A stretch of DNA of 12,386 nucleotides from SIG447 sp045577075. Its GTDB lineage: Bacteria > Bacillota > Clostridia > UMGS1883 > UMGS1540. The stretch is taken from positions 1 to 12,386 of the forward strand of contig JAZNHR010000057.1 of assembly GCA_045577075.1 (NCBI GenBank), given 5' to 3'. The position numbers and the translations under genes were made by a program. Of this stretch, positions 1 to 5,986 are shown in pieces (position 1 is the first letter of the stretch; the number at the start of each line of letters is the position of its first letter). Under the pieces are notes generated by a model, which ran no database searches, was not told the DNA's origin, and saw only the letters and a program-made list of their open reading frames with translations.

Positions 1-311
1 AGCTTCAAAACGTCACCAGACACAATGGAAGCGTTGGGGCAGTCCGCCAGCGTTTCCGAAAGCACGGGGAGAAGCTGTTCGTCAATTTCGATGGCAACTA
101 CCTTTTCCGCACAGGAAGAAAGTGCCTCGGTTAAAACACCAAAGCCCGGTCCAATTTCCAAAACGCCGCCGCCTTCGGGCACTGCCGCTTCCACAATGGC
201 CTCTAGCACAGACCGATCGTGCAAGAAATTTTGACCAAGCGATTTTTTAAGACGAAAATTATATTTTTCACAAAGGGCACGAATGTATTTCGGGTCTGTT
301 AAATTTCCCAT
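1..311 (-). CDS. rsmA: 16S rRNA dimethyladenosine transferase, 3' end off window
   Basis: Partial gene, running off the left edge; about 103 N-terminal residues are present. The family uses S-adenosylmethionine to dimethylate two adjacent adenines in the 3'-terminal helix of 16S rRNA (A1518/A1519 in E. coli numbering) during small-subunit maturation. The sequence shows the family N-terminal motif KSLGQNFL near residues 24-31, followed by the SAM-binding motif I EIGPGFGVLT (about 51-60) and the acidic motif II region VVAIEIDEQL. The ATG at 309-311 has an AAGGAGG ribosome binding site at 319-325, seven bases away, which fixes the start. The start overlaps the 3' end of the upstream SLOG gene by 13 bp, suggesting translational coupling as the last visible gene of the minus-strand operon. 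The catalytic NxPY motif lies beyond the window, so intactness cannot be judged. The family call is secure. Confidence 0.93.
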   Translation of the reverse strand, partial: MGNLTDPKYIRALCEKYNFRLKKSLGQNFLHDRSVLEAIVEAAVPEGGGVLEIGPGFGVLTEALSSCAEKVVAIEIDEQLLPVLSETLADCPNASIVSGDVLK

Positions 312-793
312 AGCCGTTCCTCCTTCGCCGGAATATATAAAAGGCGCACACCTTTTTCTTTCGCGTACTGCACAGTTTGTGCTGTGCCGCCGGGTTTTTC
401 ATTATAGTACGCCACGCAAACATCGGCATGGTCTACCATAAAACGGTTTCGCATCTGCATGCATCCCGGCACATAGCGGTCAAAAAGATATTCCACTTTA
501 TCCGCCTTTTCCAATATTGCATCATAGGTCTTTTTTTGTGCGCTTGTCCATCTGGCAGATTGGTCTCGGCAAGGAAGCGCGAGAAAAAGCGTGATGTTCG
601 GGAGTTTTTCTTTGAGCCGCAGGACTTCCGTGGCCGCCATGGTATCAAACCCCAAAGCACCGCCACAGATAAATTCTTGCATTCCAGAGGAAGCAAGAAT
701 TTCCAGCGTTGTGCGAAGGTCCCTTAGAAGGGCGTCTTTATCTCGGGCGGCTATCATTCTGTGTCCCGTAAAACAACAGCTGTATGTCTCCAT
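299..793 (-). CDS. SLOG-family (DUF1273/YpsA-like) protein
   Basis: A 164-residue protein with a Rossmann-like SLOG fold signature: CCFTGHR at residues 6-12, a glycine-rich GGALGFDTMAA (about 42-52), then a C-terminal half containing YFDRY-like and GGTAQTVQYA segments. SLOG proteins bind nucleotide-derived ligands; the B. subtilis relative YpsA influences cell division, but the biochemical role is not settled and is not shown here. An in-frame ATG exists upstream at 871, but it would lie deep inside the preceding gene. The ATG at 791-793 places the TGHR motif at the usual distance from the N-terminus and is one base after the TAA of the yigZ-family gene. Its stop lies inside the rsmA start region (13-bp overlap). 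Operon member, probably translated by coupling. Confident on family, uncertain on function. Confidence 0.8.
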   Translation of the reverse strand: METYSCCFTGHRMIAARDKDALLRDLRTTLEILASSGMQEFICGGALGFDTMAATEVLRLKEKLPNITLFLALPCRDQSARWTSAQKKTYDAILEKADKVEYLFDRYVPGCMQMRNRFMVDHADVCVAYYNEKPGGTAQTVQYAKEKGVRLLYIPAKEERLWEI

Positions 794-794
794 A

Positions 795-1433
795 TTATTC
801 TGTCTCCATAATCGGTTTTGCACAGTATTTTGCGCCCATAGGTGTAATGGCGAGCTTTCCGCCGGCGGCATTGGTCAGCGTACTTATAAGCTCGTCCTTT
901 CTTGCGCTTTCCGTGCAAATGGTGAGCGTCGGCATTGCGCCAAACGCCGTGTCTAAAATCTGAAACTGTTTTTCTTCCAGCACATGCTGTATTTTTCCTA
1001 AAAGCGGATAGGCAACCGTAACGGAGAAAACCTCCGAATATATCATTTCGCAAGCCGCGGCCGCGAGTATGCCGTCTGCTGCACTTTTTCCATAGGCGCG
1101 AGCAAGACCGCCTGCCCCAAGCAGAATACCGCCAAAGTATCTGGTGACCACGACGCAAACATCCGTAAGCCCCTGCCGTGTTAAAACGTTTAAAACGGGC
1201 AGACCCGCCGTGCCGGAGGGCTCGCCGTCATCACTAAAGCGGCTAATGTTATTTTCGCGGCAAATATAGGCATACACATTGTGCCGCGCCTCCCTGTGGC
1301 GCGCACGCACTTTTTCAAGGAAGGCGAGGGCCTCTTCTTCGTTTTGCACAGGTGCTACCTGTGCAATAAACCGGGAACGCTTTTCCGTAAATTCCGCTTC
1401 GGCTTCCCGTACCACGGTTTTGTAGTTTTGCAT
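795..1433 (-). CDS. YigZ/IMPACT (UPF0029) family protein
   Basis: A 212-residue protein of the usual YigZ length. The N-terminal IMPACT domain shows the family block from about residue 15 to 110, including KRSRFIA, AYICRENNISRFSDDGEPSG in the middle, and VVVTRYFGGILLGAGGLARAY near 95-115. A shorter C-terminal half fits the DUF1949 ferredoxin-like domain. Eukaryotic IMPACT modulates Gcn1/Gcn2 signalling; bacterial YigZ has no firmly established role, though translation- or RNA-related functions are suspected. The start at 1431-1433 has GGAGG on the coding strand at 1441-1445, directly overlapping the hflX stop, so the two genes are clearly coupled. The stop is one base before the SLOG gene start. 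No membrane segment or signal peptide is visible. Family assignment is strong, function open. Confidence 0.88.
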   Translation of the reverse strand: MQNYKTVVREAEAEFTEKRSRFIAQVAPVQNEEEALAFLEKVRARHREARHNVYAYICRENNISRFSDDGEPSGTAGLPVLNVLTRQGLTDVCVVVTRYFGGILLGAGGLARAYGKSAADGILAAAACEMIYSEVFSVTVAYPLLGKIQHVLEEKQFQILDTAFGAMPTLTICTESARKDELISTLTNAAGGKLAITPMGAKYCAKPIMETE

Positions 1434-1444
1434 TGGAACCCCTC

Positions 1445-2707
1445 CTACTTTAAATACTTTTTATAAGTTGCATAAAGCGCGGCATCTGCCATACAGGTGA
1501 CAAGAATGCCGTCCGGGGTATATTCCTCGGATAAAAGTTCTCCGTCCGTACGGAGGACATGAAGTGCGCCGCCATCGGTGTAGGGAATGAGAAGCTCCAT
1601 TTTTCGCCTTTTTCCGGGCAGCAGTTCATCCAGTGCCGCCAACAGATTGTCTATGCCGTCTCCTGTTTTGGCAGAAATATAAACGGCACGTTCCGGATGT
1701 GGGGGACGTGGCGTAAAACCAGCCTCGTCACATTTGTTATAAACAGACAGAATGGGCTTGTCTTCACATCCTAAGGAACGGAGCAGATTCTGTACCACCA
1801 AAATTTGGTTTTCCATTTCCGGGCTGGAGGCGTCAATCACGTGTACCAAGACATCTGCCGTCACCGCTTCCTCCAAAGTGGACTTAAACGCCTCAATCAG
1901 GTGATGCGGCAGCTTTCTTATAAACCCAACCGTGTCGATCAGAAGTGCCTCCCGTCCGTCCTCCATACTAAGGGCGCGAACAGTCGGGTCTAAAGTGGCA
2001 AACAGCATATTTTCCGCAAGCACACCTGCATCTGTAAGGGCATTTAAAAGCGTGGATTTTCCTGCATTCGTATAGCCTACGAGGGCGGCCGTCGGCACCT
2101 CATTTTTTCTGCGCCTGTTTCTTAAAAGCTCGCGGTGGCGCGAAAGCTCCTCGATTTCTTTTTCCAGTGCCGTAATGCGGCTTCTAATATGCCGCCTGTC
2201 CGACTCCAGTTTTGTTTCCCCTGGGCCTCTTGTTCCGATGCCGCCGCCCTGGCGGGAAAGGGATGCGTAGCCGCCTGTAAGACGGGGCAGGTTGTATTTT
2301 AGTTGTGCTAGTTCCACCTGCAGTTTGCCTTCCCCCGAAAGGGCACGGCCTGCAAAAATATCCAAAATGAGGGCACTGCGGTCAATCACGTTACATTCTG
2401 TGATTCTTTCAATATTTTTCAGCTGTGAGCCCGTCAATTCATCGTCAAAAATCAGAAGATTTGCACCTAAATTTTCTGCCATCTCCCGTACTTCTTCCAG
2501 CTTTCCTTCACCGATAAAGGTGGCCTTGTCTGCCGCCTCGCGGTTTTGCACAATTTCTCCAAGGACTTCCGCGCCTGCCGTTTCGGCAAGAAGTGCAAGT
2601 TCGTGCATGGACTCTTCCGTCGTGTCTTCTAAGTGGTTTAAAAGACTGCGGTGTGCGCCCACCAAAATCACACGTTCTTTTTCCGCCTTATTTTCATACA
2701 TGCCCAT
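1445..2707 (-). CDS. hflX: Ribosome-dissociating GTPase HflX
   Basis: A 420-residue protein close to the family length. HflX binds stalled or heat-stressed 70S ribosomes near the peptidyl-transferase centre and splits them, with GTP hydrolysis controlling release. The N-terminal HflX subdomain (about 35-145) contains ATFIGEGKLEEV and NLLIFDDEL. The signature GGGIGTRGPGETKLE (about 154-168) precedes a coiled helix pair. The G domain shows G1 GYTNAGKS (211-218), G3 DTVG (258-261), G4 NKCD (324-327) and G5 SAK (345-347). The frame is open to 2752, but the ATG at 2705-2707 is preferred: AAAGGAG ends five bases upstream and the protein then begins in the expected register. The start overlaps the folT-like gene by 14 bp. 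Downstream yigZ is coupled. Very secure call. Confidence 0.95.
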   Translation of the reverse strand: MGMYENKAEKERVILVGAHRSLLNHLEDTTEESMHELALLAETAGAEVLGEIVQNREAADKATFIGEGKLEEVREMAENLGANLLIFDDELTGSQLKNIERITECNVIDRSALILDIFAGRALSGEGKLQVELAQLKYNLPRLTGGYASLSRQGGGIGTRGPGETKLESDRRHIRSRITALEKEIEELSRHRELLRNRRRKNEVPTAALVGYTNAGKSTLLNALTDAGVLAENMLFATLDPTVRALSMEDGREALLIDTVGFIRKLPHHLIEAFKSTLEEAVTADVLVHVIDASSPEMENQILVVQNLLRSLGCEDKPILSVYNKCDEAGFTPRPPHPERAVYISAKTGDGIDNLLAALDELLPGKRRKMELLIPYTDGGALHVLRTDGELLSEEYTPDGILVTCMADAALYATYKKYLK

Positions 2708-3218
2708 GTAGTCTCCTTTCCAGTTTCGGCAGTGCCGGTATAAGCACTGCAAGCTGTATTGCGAAGTTTACAAGTGCCGGCACAAGCTTCGTATAAAGCC
2801 GTGCCCAAAAGGTGCCGCCATAAGAAAATGCGGTAATGGCAGAATTAAAGCCTAAATTTACAACCAGTAAAATAACAAGGGAAACAAGAAAAACGCTGCG
2901 CCAATTTGTAGATTTCTCAAAGGCTACACCGTATAAAACACCTCGGGAGAGTGCTGTTAACGTAAAAAGCGGATTGATGGCACCGCCCTGTGGAAGCAAA
3001 ATAGCGCGGAGGATATCTGAAAGCCCTGCAATAAGGCCGCCGCCAAACGGCCCATATAACATACCGCCTACCGCTACGGGGAAAAAGCCGAGACTAATGC
3101 GGTCCTTTGAAATTTCAAAATAGGGAATTGGAATTTGCACAAACCGGGAAAGAATAATTTCCATTGCGATTAAAAGCCCGGCAAAGACGAGATGCCTGGT
3201 GGTTATTTTTGTTTTCAT
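2694..3218 (-). CDS. folT: ECF transporter S component, folate type (FolT-like)
   Basis: A 174-residue hydrophobic protein with about five to six predicted membrane segments (roughly 9-25, 45-70, 80-100, 107-127 and 140-163). S components capture a vitamin at the membrane and pass it to the shared EcfA/A'/T energizing module, which is not encoded in this window. The run from about residue 24 to 100 (RFVQIPIPYFEISKDRISLG, then PVAVGGMLYGPFGGGLIAGL, then NPLFTLTALSRGVLYG) matches the folate S-component pattern of an arginine/serine-rich first loop, GxLxGPxxG and an FTL(T/S)A segment. Other S-component specificities cannot be excluded by eye. The start at 3216-3218 has AAGGGAG ten bases upstream, a rather long spacing. 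It is the first gene of the minus-strand operon. Its promoter is not obvious in the 63-bp divergent gap, which is too short for a folate riboswitch. Confidence 0.72.
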   Translation of the reverse strand: MKTKITTRHLVFAGLLIAMEIILSRFVQIPIPYFEISKDRISLGFFPVAVGGMLYGPFGGGLIAGLSDILRAILLPQGGAINPLFTLTALSRGVLYGVAFEKSTNWRSVFLVSLVILLVVNLGFNSAITAFSYGGTFWARLYTKLVPALVNFAIQLAVLIPALPKLERRLHGHV

Positions 3219-3222
3219 ATAG

Positions 3223-3228
3223 TATACT
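3223..3228 (+). promoter_or_regulatory. Possible -10 element for the membrane protein gene
   Basis: TATACT at 3223-3228 lies about 54 bases before the TTG start, with a poor -35 match (TGGTTA, 3200-3205) 17 bases upstream. The hexamer sits inside the palindrome AGTATACT, so it also reads as TATACT on the other strand, but in that direction it would start transcription inside the folT-like gene. Weak evidence. Confidence 0.3.
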
Positions 3229-3281
3229 CTCCCTTCCTAAAAGCCAAACTACTGTAAAACAAAGCTTTAAGAGGTGATTTT

Positions 3282-3743
3282 TTGTTTATCAGTATTGCCG
3301 TGCTTGCCGCATTCTTATGCAGTCGGCTGCTTGGCACTGTGCTTTTTTCAGCCGTTTTATTTGGAACTATTGGCCTTTTTCTTGCCCGTCTTTTAGTACG
3401 GGCACAGTTTTCGCTCTCCCCGTATCCGCTGTTTGTCACGCTGCTTTTATTTGGTATATTTGCGGAAATTGTAACGGCACTGGGGGCGCAAAGCATTTAT
3501 CAGGATAACCTCTACGGGGCATGGCTTTTCTTTTTGCCGTCCCTGTTTTTTCTGTTTTACAGTCCCGGCATCGGGGGTGCAGGCCGAAAACTTGTCGCCA
3601 TTGGCTATGCCGTACTTTTAATGCTTCTTAACATTTATGCGTCCCAAAATCTTGGAGAAAAAGCGTCATATTGTTTTTTGCCGATGCAGCTAAGTCTATT
3701 GTATACCGCAATTTACACCTTAAAACAAAAAAACGGCGCATAA
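3282..3743 (+). CDS. Integral membrane protein of unknown function
   Basis: A 153-residue, very hydrophobic protein with about five predicted membrane helices (roughly 2-20, 22-38, 49-68, 77-95 and 104-122) and a short polar basic tail ending KQKNGA. I do not recognise a family. The start is a TTG at 3282-3284, supported by GAGGTGAT about five bases upstream; there is no ATG nearby in frame, so an ATG-only search would miss or truncate it. It is divergent from the folT-like gene and convergent with tRNA-Gly. Its last codons encode the arms of the tRNA gene's terminator hairpin, so the C-terminus sequence serves two purposes. No signal peptide cleavage site or catalytic motif is evident. A remote link to small transporter or electron-transport membrane subunits is possible but unsupported. 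Confidence 0.7.
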   Translation: MFISIAVLAAFLCSRLLGTVLFSAVLFGTIGLFLARLLVRAQFSLSPYPLFVTLLLFGIFAEIVTALGAQSIYQDNLYGAWLFFLPSLFFLFYSPGIGGAGRKLVAIGYAVLLMLLNIYASQNLGEKASYCFLPMQLSLLYTAIYTLKQKNGA

Positions 3744-3753
3744 ACATGCGCCG
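3722..3753 (-). terminator. Intrinsic terminator of the tRNA-Gly gene
   Basis: On the minus strand, a perfect 8-bp GC-rich stem (3746-3753 with 3734-3741, arm CGGCGCAT) closes a 4-base loop and is followed by T7 and a further T4. It begins eight bases after the tRNA 3' end. It overlaps the last codons and stop codon of the convergent membrane protein gene. Confidence 0.9.
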
Positions 3754-3760
3754 CCAATTC

Positions 3761-3836
3761 TGGAGCGAATGACGAGGCTCGAACTCGCTACCTCCACCTT
3801 GGCAAGGTGGCGCTCTACCAGATGAGCTACATTCGC
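3761..3836 (-). tRNA. tRNA-Gly (anticodon GCC)
   Basis: A 76-nt tRNA on the minus strand. The acceptor stem GCGAATG (5' end at 3836) pairs perfectly with CATTCGC, followed by discriminator T and an encoded CCA (3761-3763). The D-arm GCTC...GAGC, anticodon stem CCACC/GGTGG with loop TTGCCAA, and the T-loop GTTCGAGCC are all present. The anticodon GCC is at positions 34-36 (3801-3803), reading GGC and GGU glycine codons. It closely resembles the E. coli tRNA-Gly(GCC). It stands alone, with its own consensus promoter upstream and its own terminator downstream. Confidence 0.97.
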
Positions 3837-3849
3837 ATTTACAGGTGAT

Positions 3850-3878
3850 AGTATAGCACATTCATTCCCATTTGTAAA
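3850..3878 (-). promoter_or_regulatory. Promoter of tRNA-Gly
   Basis: On the minus strand TTTACA (-35, 3873-3878) and TATACT (-10, 3850-3855) are separated by exactly 17 bp. The -10 ends 13 bases before the tRNA 5' end, giving a short 5' leader. This is close to the housekeeping sigma consensus. Confidence 0.88.
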
Positions 3879-3916
3879 GCTTTTTTTGAAAAAATTTTTC
3901 TTTTTTTATACCAAAG

Positions 3917-3950
3917 GCCGAGAAACGTGGATTTTTCGGCTTTTCTCTTT
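3917..3950 (+). terminator. Probable intrinsic terminator before the maf promoter
   Basis: GCCGAGAAA (3917-3925) pairs with TTTTTCGGC (3932-3940), a 9-bp stem with one G-U, around a 6-base loop, followed by a T-rich tract (3941-3950). It would stop rightward transcripts coming from the membrane protein gene antisense through the tRNA, and so insulate the maf operon. Confidence 0.55.
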
Positions 3951-3988
3951 TGCTTTTGCAAGAAAGTCAAGGAAAATTTAAAATATCT

Positions 3989-4017
3989 TTGCTTTTCTCC
4001 TGCTTTTATAGTATAAT
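3989..4017 (+). promoter_or_regulatory. Promoter of the maf-mreCD-PBP2 operon
   Basis: TTGCTT (-35, 3989-3994), a 17-bp spacer, and a perfect TATAAT (-10, 4012-4017). The predicted start near 4024 gives a leader of about 44 bases before the maf TTG codon. Confidence 0.75.
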
Positions 4018-4067
4018 AAAAAAGAGTTTTTGGAAAATTTACCCGGTAGAATAGGAGAGAGTATACT

Positions 4068-4640
4068 TTGAAAGCGACACATGAAATATTAACCTTGGCT
4101 TCGGCATCGCCGCGCCGCCGGGAAATTTTAACGGAAGGCGGCATTCCACACGTGGTAAAACCGGCAGACGTGGATGAGTCTACATTTGATGGCATGGAGC
4201 CCCGCCTTTTGGTACAGCTTCTTGCCGCAAGTAAAGCTGCGGCTGTAGCAAAAGAAACAAGTGGACTTGTTTTGGGGGCGGACACGGTGGTTGTTCTTGA
4301 CGGTGCGGTGCTTGGAAAACCCAAAGATGCGGAAGATGCACGTCGCATGCTTTCTGCGCTCAGCGGCAAAACCCATGCAGTGTATACGGGCGTTGCCCTT
4401 CTTCGATGTGAGGATGGCAGAATGCGGACGCATCTCGAGGAAACTAAGGTAACCTTTCGTGTCCTTTCCGAAGAAGAAATTCGGGACTATATTGCCACAG
4501 GTGAGCCCATGGATAAAGCCGGAGCATACGGGATTCAGGGAAAGGGCGGCGCGCTGGTCGAAAAAACCGAAGGGGATTTTCAAAACGTGGTTGGTCTACC
4601 GCTTGGGGCAGTACGGCGCCTTTTAAAAGAAATGGAGTAG
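4068..4640 (+). CDS. maf: Maf family nucleoside triphosphate pyrophosphatase
   Basis: A 190-residue Maf protein of normal length. Maf enzymes hydrolyse non-canonical or modified nucleoside triphosphates (dTTP/UTP-type in one subfamily) to monophosphate and pyrophosphate, cleaning the pool; overexpression affects septation in some bacteria. Visible motifs are the nucleotide-binding SASPRR (12-17), GADTVV with catalytic Asp72, a conserved LGKPKD (82-87), and AGAYGIQGKG (151-160). The start is TTG at 4068-4070, with GGAGAGA about seven bases upstream; no ATG fits as well. It opens the cell-shape operon, as in many clostridia, with mreC beginning 10 bp after its stop. In related genomes radC and mreB usually stand between maf and mreC; neither is here. 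Very secure family call. Confidence 0.94.
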   Translation: MKATHEILTLASASPRRREILTEGGIPHVVKPADVDESTFDGMEPRLLVQLLAASKAAAVAKETSGLVLGADTVVVLDGAVLGKPKDAEDARRMLSALSGKTHAVYTGVALLRCEDGRMRTHLEETKVTFRVLSEEEIRDYIATGEPMDKAGAYGIQGKGGALVEKTEGDFQNVVGLPLGAVRRLLKEME

Positions 4641-4650
4641 GAGAAAAGAA

Positions 4651-5475
4651 ATGTATAATTTCTTTAGAAGCAAATTTTTTATTATTTTAGCCATTATCAC
4701 CGTGGTCATTTTGATTTTGATGGCGGTTTCCACCGTCAAAGGCGATAAAGCAAATTTTGCCGGCGACGCGGTGGGAACGGTTGTAACGCCCGTGCAGGGA
4801 TTTTTCCGCAGCATCGGGGAAGCGACGGAGAATTTTTTCAGCCGCTTTAAGTCCAATTCTCATTACCGAGAGGAAAATGAAAAGCTCACTGCACGCGTTG
4901 CTGAGCTTGAAGAAGAAACGCGGGAACTTTACCAGCTTCGAAACGAAAATGCGCGGCTTTCCGGGCTTTTATCTTTAAAAGAAACAGAAACGGCGTATGA
5001 CATGGTCGGGGCAAAGGTTGTGGCAAAGGACCCCGGCCCATGGTATAGCGTTTTCAAAATTAACAAGGGCACAAACGCAGGGATTCAGAAAAACGATGTG
5101 GTGCTGACGGATAAAGGTCTTGTAGGCTACATTTATGAAGTGGGCAGCACATGGAGCACCGTGGTAAGCCTTATCGACTCGAAAAGTGCCGCAGGCTGTA
5201 TTATCGAACGCACCGGGGATACGGCAGTTGTGGAAGGCAGCATAAAGCTTATGAACGAGGGGAATTGCCACCTTTTCTATCTTTCCCGTGATGCGGAAGT
5301 AGCAGAGGGAGACTTTGTGGAAACCTCAGGCCTTGGCGGCATGTATCCCGAAGGGCTTTTGATTGGGAAAATCAAGAGTCTTTCGGTCGATTCTCAAGGA
5401 CTTTATTATGAAGCAGTTGTAGAGCCGGCAGTCGATTTCAGCCGGATTTCGGAAGTAATGGTAATTCGAAAGTAG
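4651..5475 (+). CDS. mreC: Rod shape-determining protein MreC
   Basis: A 274-residue MreC. The protein anchors in the membrane by one N-terminal helix (about residues 8-28), followed by a long extracytoplasmic coiled coil (about 70-112, rich in E/L/R/N heptads) and a pair of beta domains (about 120-270). The last part carries the conserved segment GDFVETSGLGGMYPEGLLIG. MreC scaffolds the elongation machinery and activates PBP2, which is encoded two genes downstream. Start ATG at 4651 is preceded by GGAG with a purine-rich spacer. mreB, which normally lies directly upstream of mreC, is absent; only the maf stop precedes it. MreC without adjacent MreB is known from cocci such as streptococci, where MreCD act in peripheral wall growth. 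Family call is secure. Confidence 0.94.
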   Translation: MYNFFRSKFFIILAIITVVILILMAVSTVKGDKANFAGDAVGTVVTPVQGFFRSIGEATENFFSRFKSNSHYREENEKLTARVAELEEETRELYQLRNENARLSGLLSLKETETAYDMVGAKVVAKDPGPWYSVFKINKGTNAGIQKNDVVLTDKGLVGYIYEVGSTWSTVVSLIDSKSAAGCIIERTGDTAVVEGSIKLMNEGNCHLFYLSRDAEVAEGDFVETSGLGGMYPEGLLIGKIKSLSVDSQGLYYEAVVEPAVDFSRISEVMVIRK

Positions 5476-5485
5476 GAGGAAAAAT

Positions 5486-5986
5486 ATGCGGCATGTATGG
5501 AAATCCCTGGTGCTTGTAGCGGCATTTTGCCTCGATAGCGCCCTTGGGTCCTATATTGGCATATTTGATATTTCCCCTAGCTTTCTGCTTGTTTCCGTCA
5601 TTGCCATGGCAATGGCAGGCGGTCTTGTGGAAGCCGGGGTATATGGTGCTGTGGCGGGTATTTTGTGGGACCTTGCATGGGGACGCACGTTTGGTTTTTA
5701 TACCCTTTTGTATATGTATTCCTGCCTCGGTGCCCGTGGCTTTTTGGAGCTTGTGTATAAGAACACAACCCTGATTACTGCCGGCGTTACGTTTGCAGCG
5801 GCACTTTTTTGTGAGATTTTTGTCTATATCTTCAGCTTTGTGATTTGGGGCAGGGGAAGTCTTTTGTATGATTTTCTGCGTGTTATTCTTCCCACAGCCG
5901 TGTATACGTCGGCCTTGCAGCTTGTTTTGTTCCGGCCGCTGACGCTTATCAGCCGCCCGAAGCTGGAAAGGGGGAGAAGATTTTGA
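5486..5986 (+). CDS. mreD: Rod shape-determining membrane protein MreD
   Basis: A 166-residue hydrophobic protein with about five predicted membrane helices (roughly 5-25, 28-50, 52-75, 95-120 and 128-150). This matches MreD in size, topology and position. MreD partners MreC in the cell-wall elongation complex. The ATG at 5486 has an excellent GTAGGAGG ribosome binding site; the preceding mreC stop TAG is part of that site. The last four bases (TTGA) contain both the mreD stop TGA and the TTG start of the PBP2 gene, so translation of the two is likely coupled. Sequence conservation in MreD is low across bacteria, so the assignment rests mainly on context and the membrane pattern. Confidence 0.87.
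   Translation: MRHVWKSLVLVAAFCLDSALGSYIGIFDISPSFLLVSVIAMAMAGGLVEAGVYGAVAGILWDLAWGRTFGFYTLLYMYSCLGARGFLELVYKNTTLITAGVTFAAALFCEIFVYIFSFVIWGRGSLLYDFLRVILPTAVYTSALQLVLFRPLTLISRPKLERGRRF

Noticed and set aside
25..234. Plus-strand 69-codon frame at the left edge
   Set aside because: Antisense to the clear rsmA coding sequence, Ser/Thr-rich as expected of a shadow frame, and without a ribosome binding site.
754..1158. Minus-strand 134-codon frame overlapping the yigZ-family gene
   Set aside because: Out-of-frame shadow rich in Arg, Cys and Trp; the overlapping frame has the full conserved IMPACT domain.
3221..3226. TATACT as the -10 of the folT-like gene
   Set aside because: On the minus strand it would start transcription after the ATG; better explained by the palindrome AGTATACT being readable both ways.
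3219..3281. Folate-sensing riboswitch upstream of the folT-like gene
   Set aside because: Only 63 bp separate the divergent genes and no suitable fold is visible; a longer leader would lie inside the neighbouring gene.
3628..3861. Minus-strand 77-codon frame spanning the tRNA
   Set aside because: It reads through the tRNA-Gly gene and its terminator; a shadow of structured RNA sequence.
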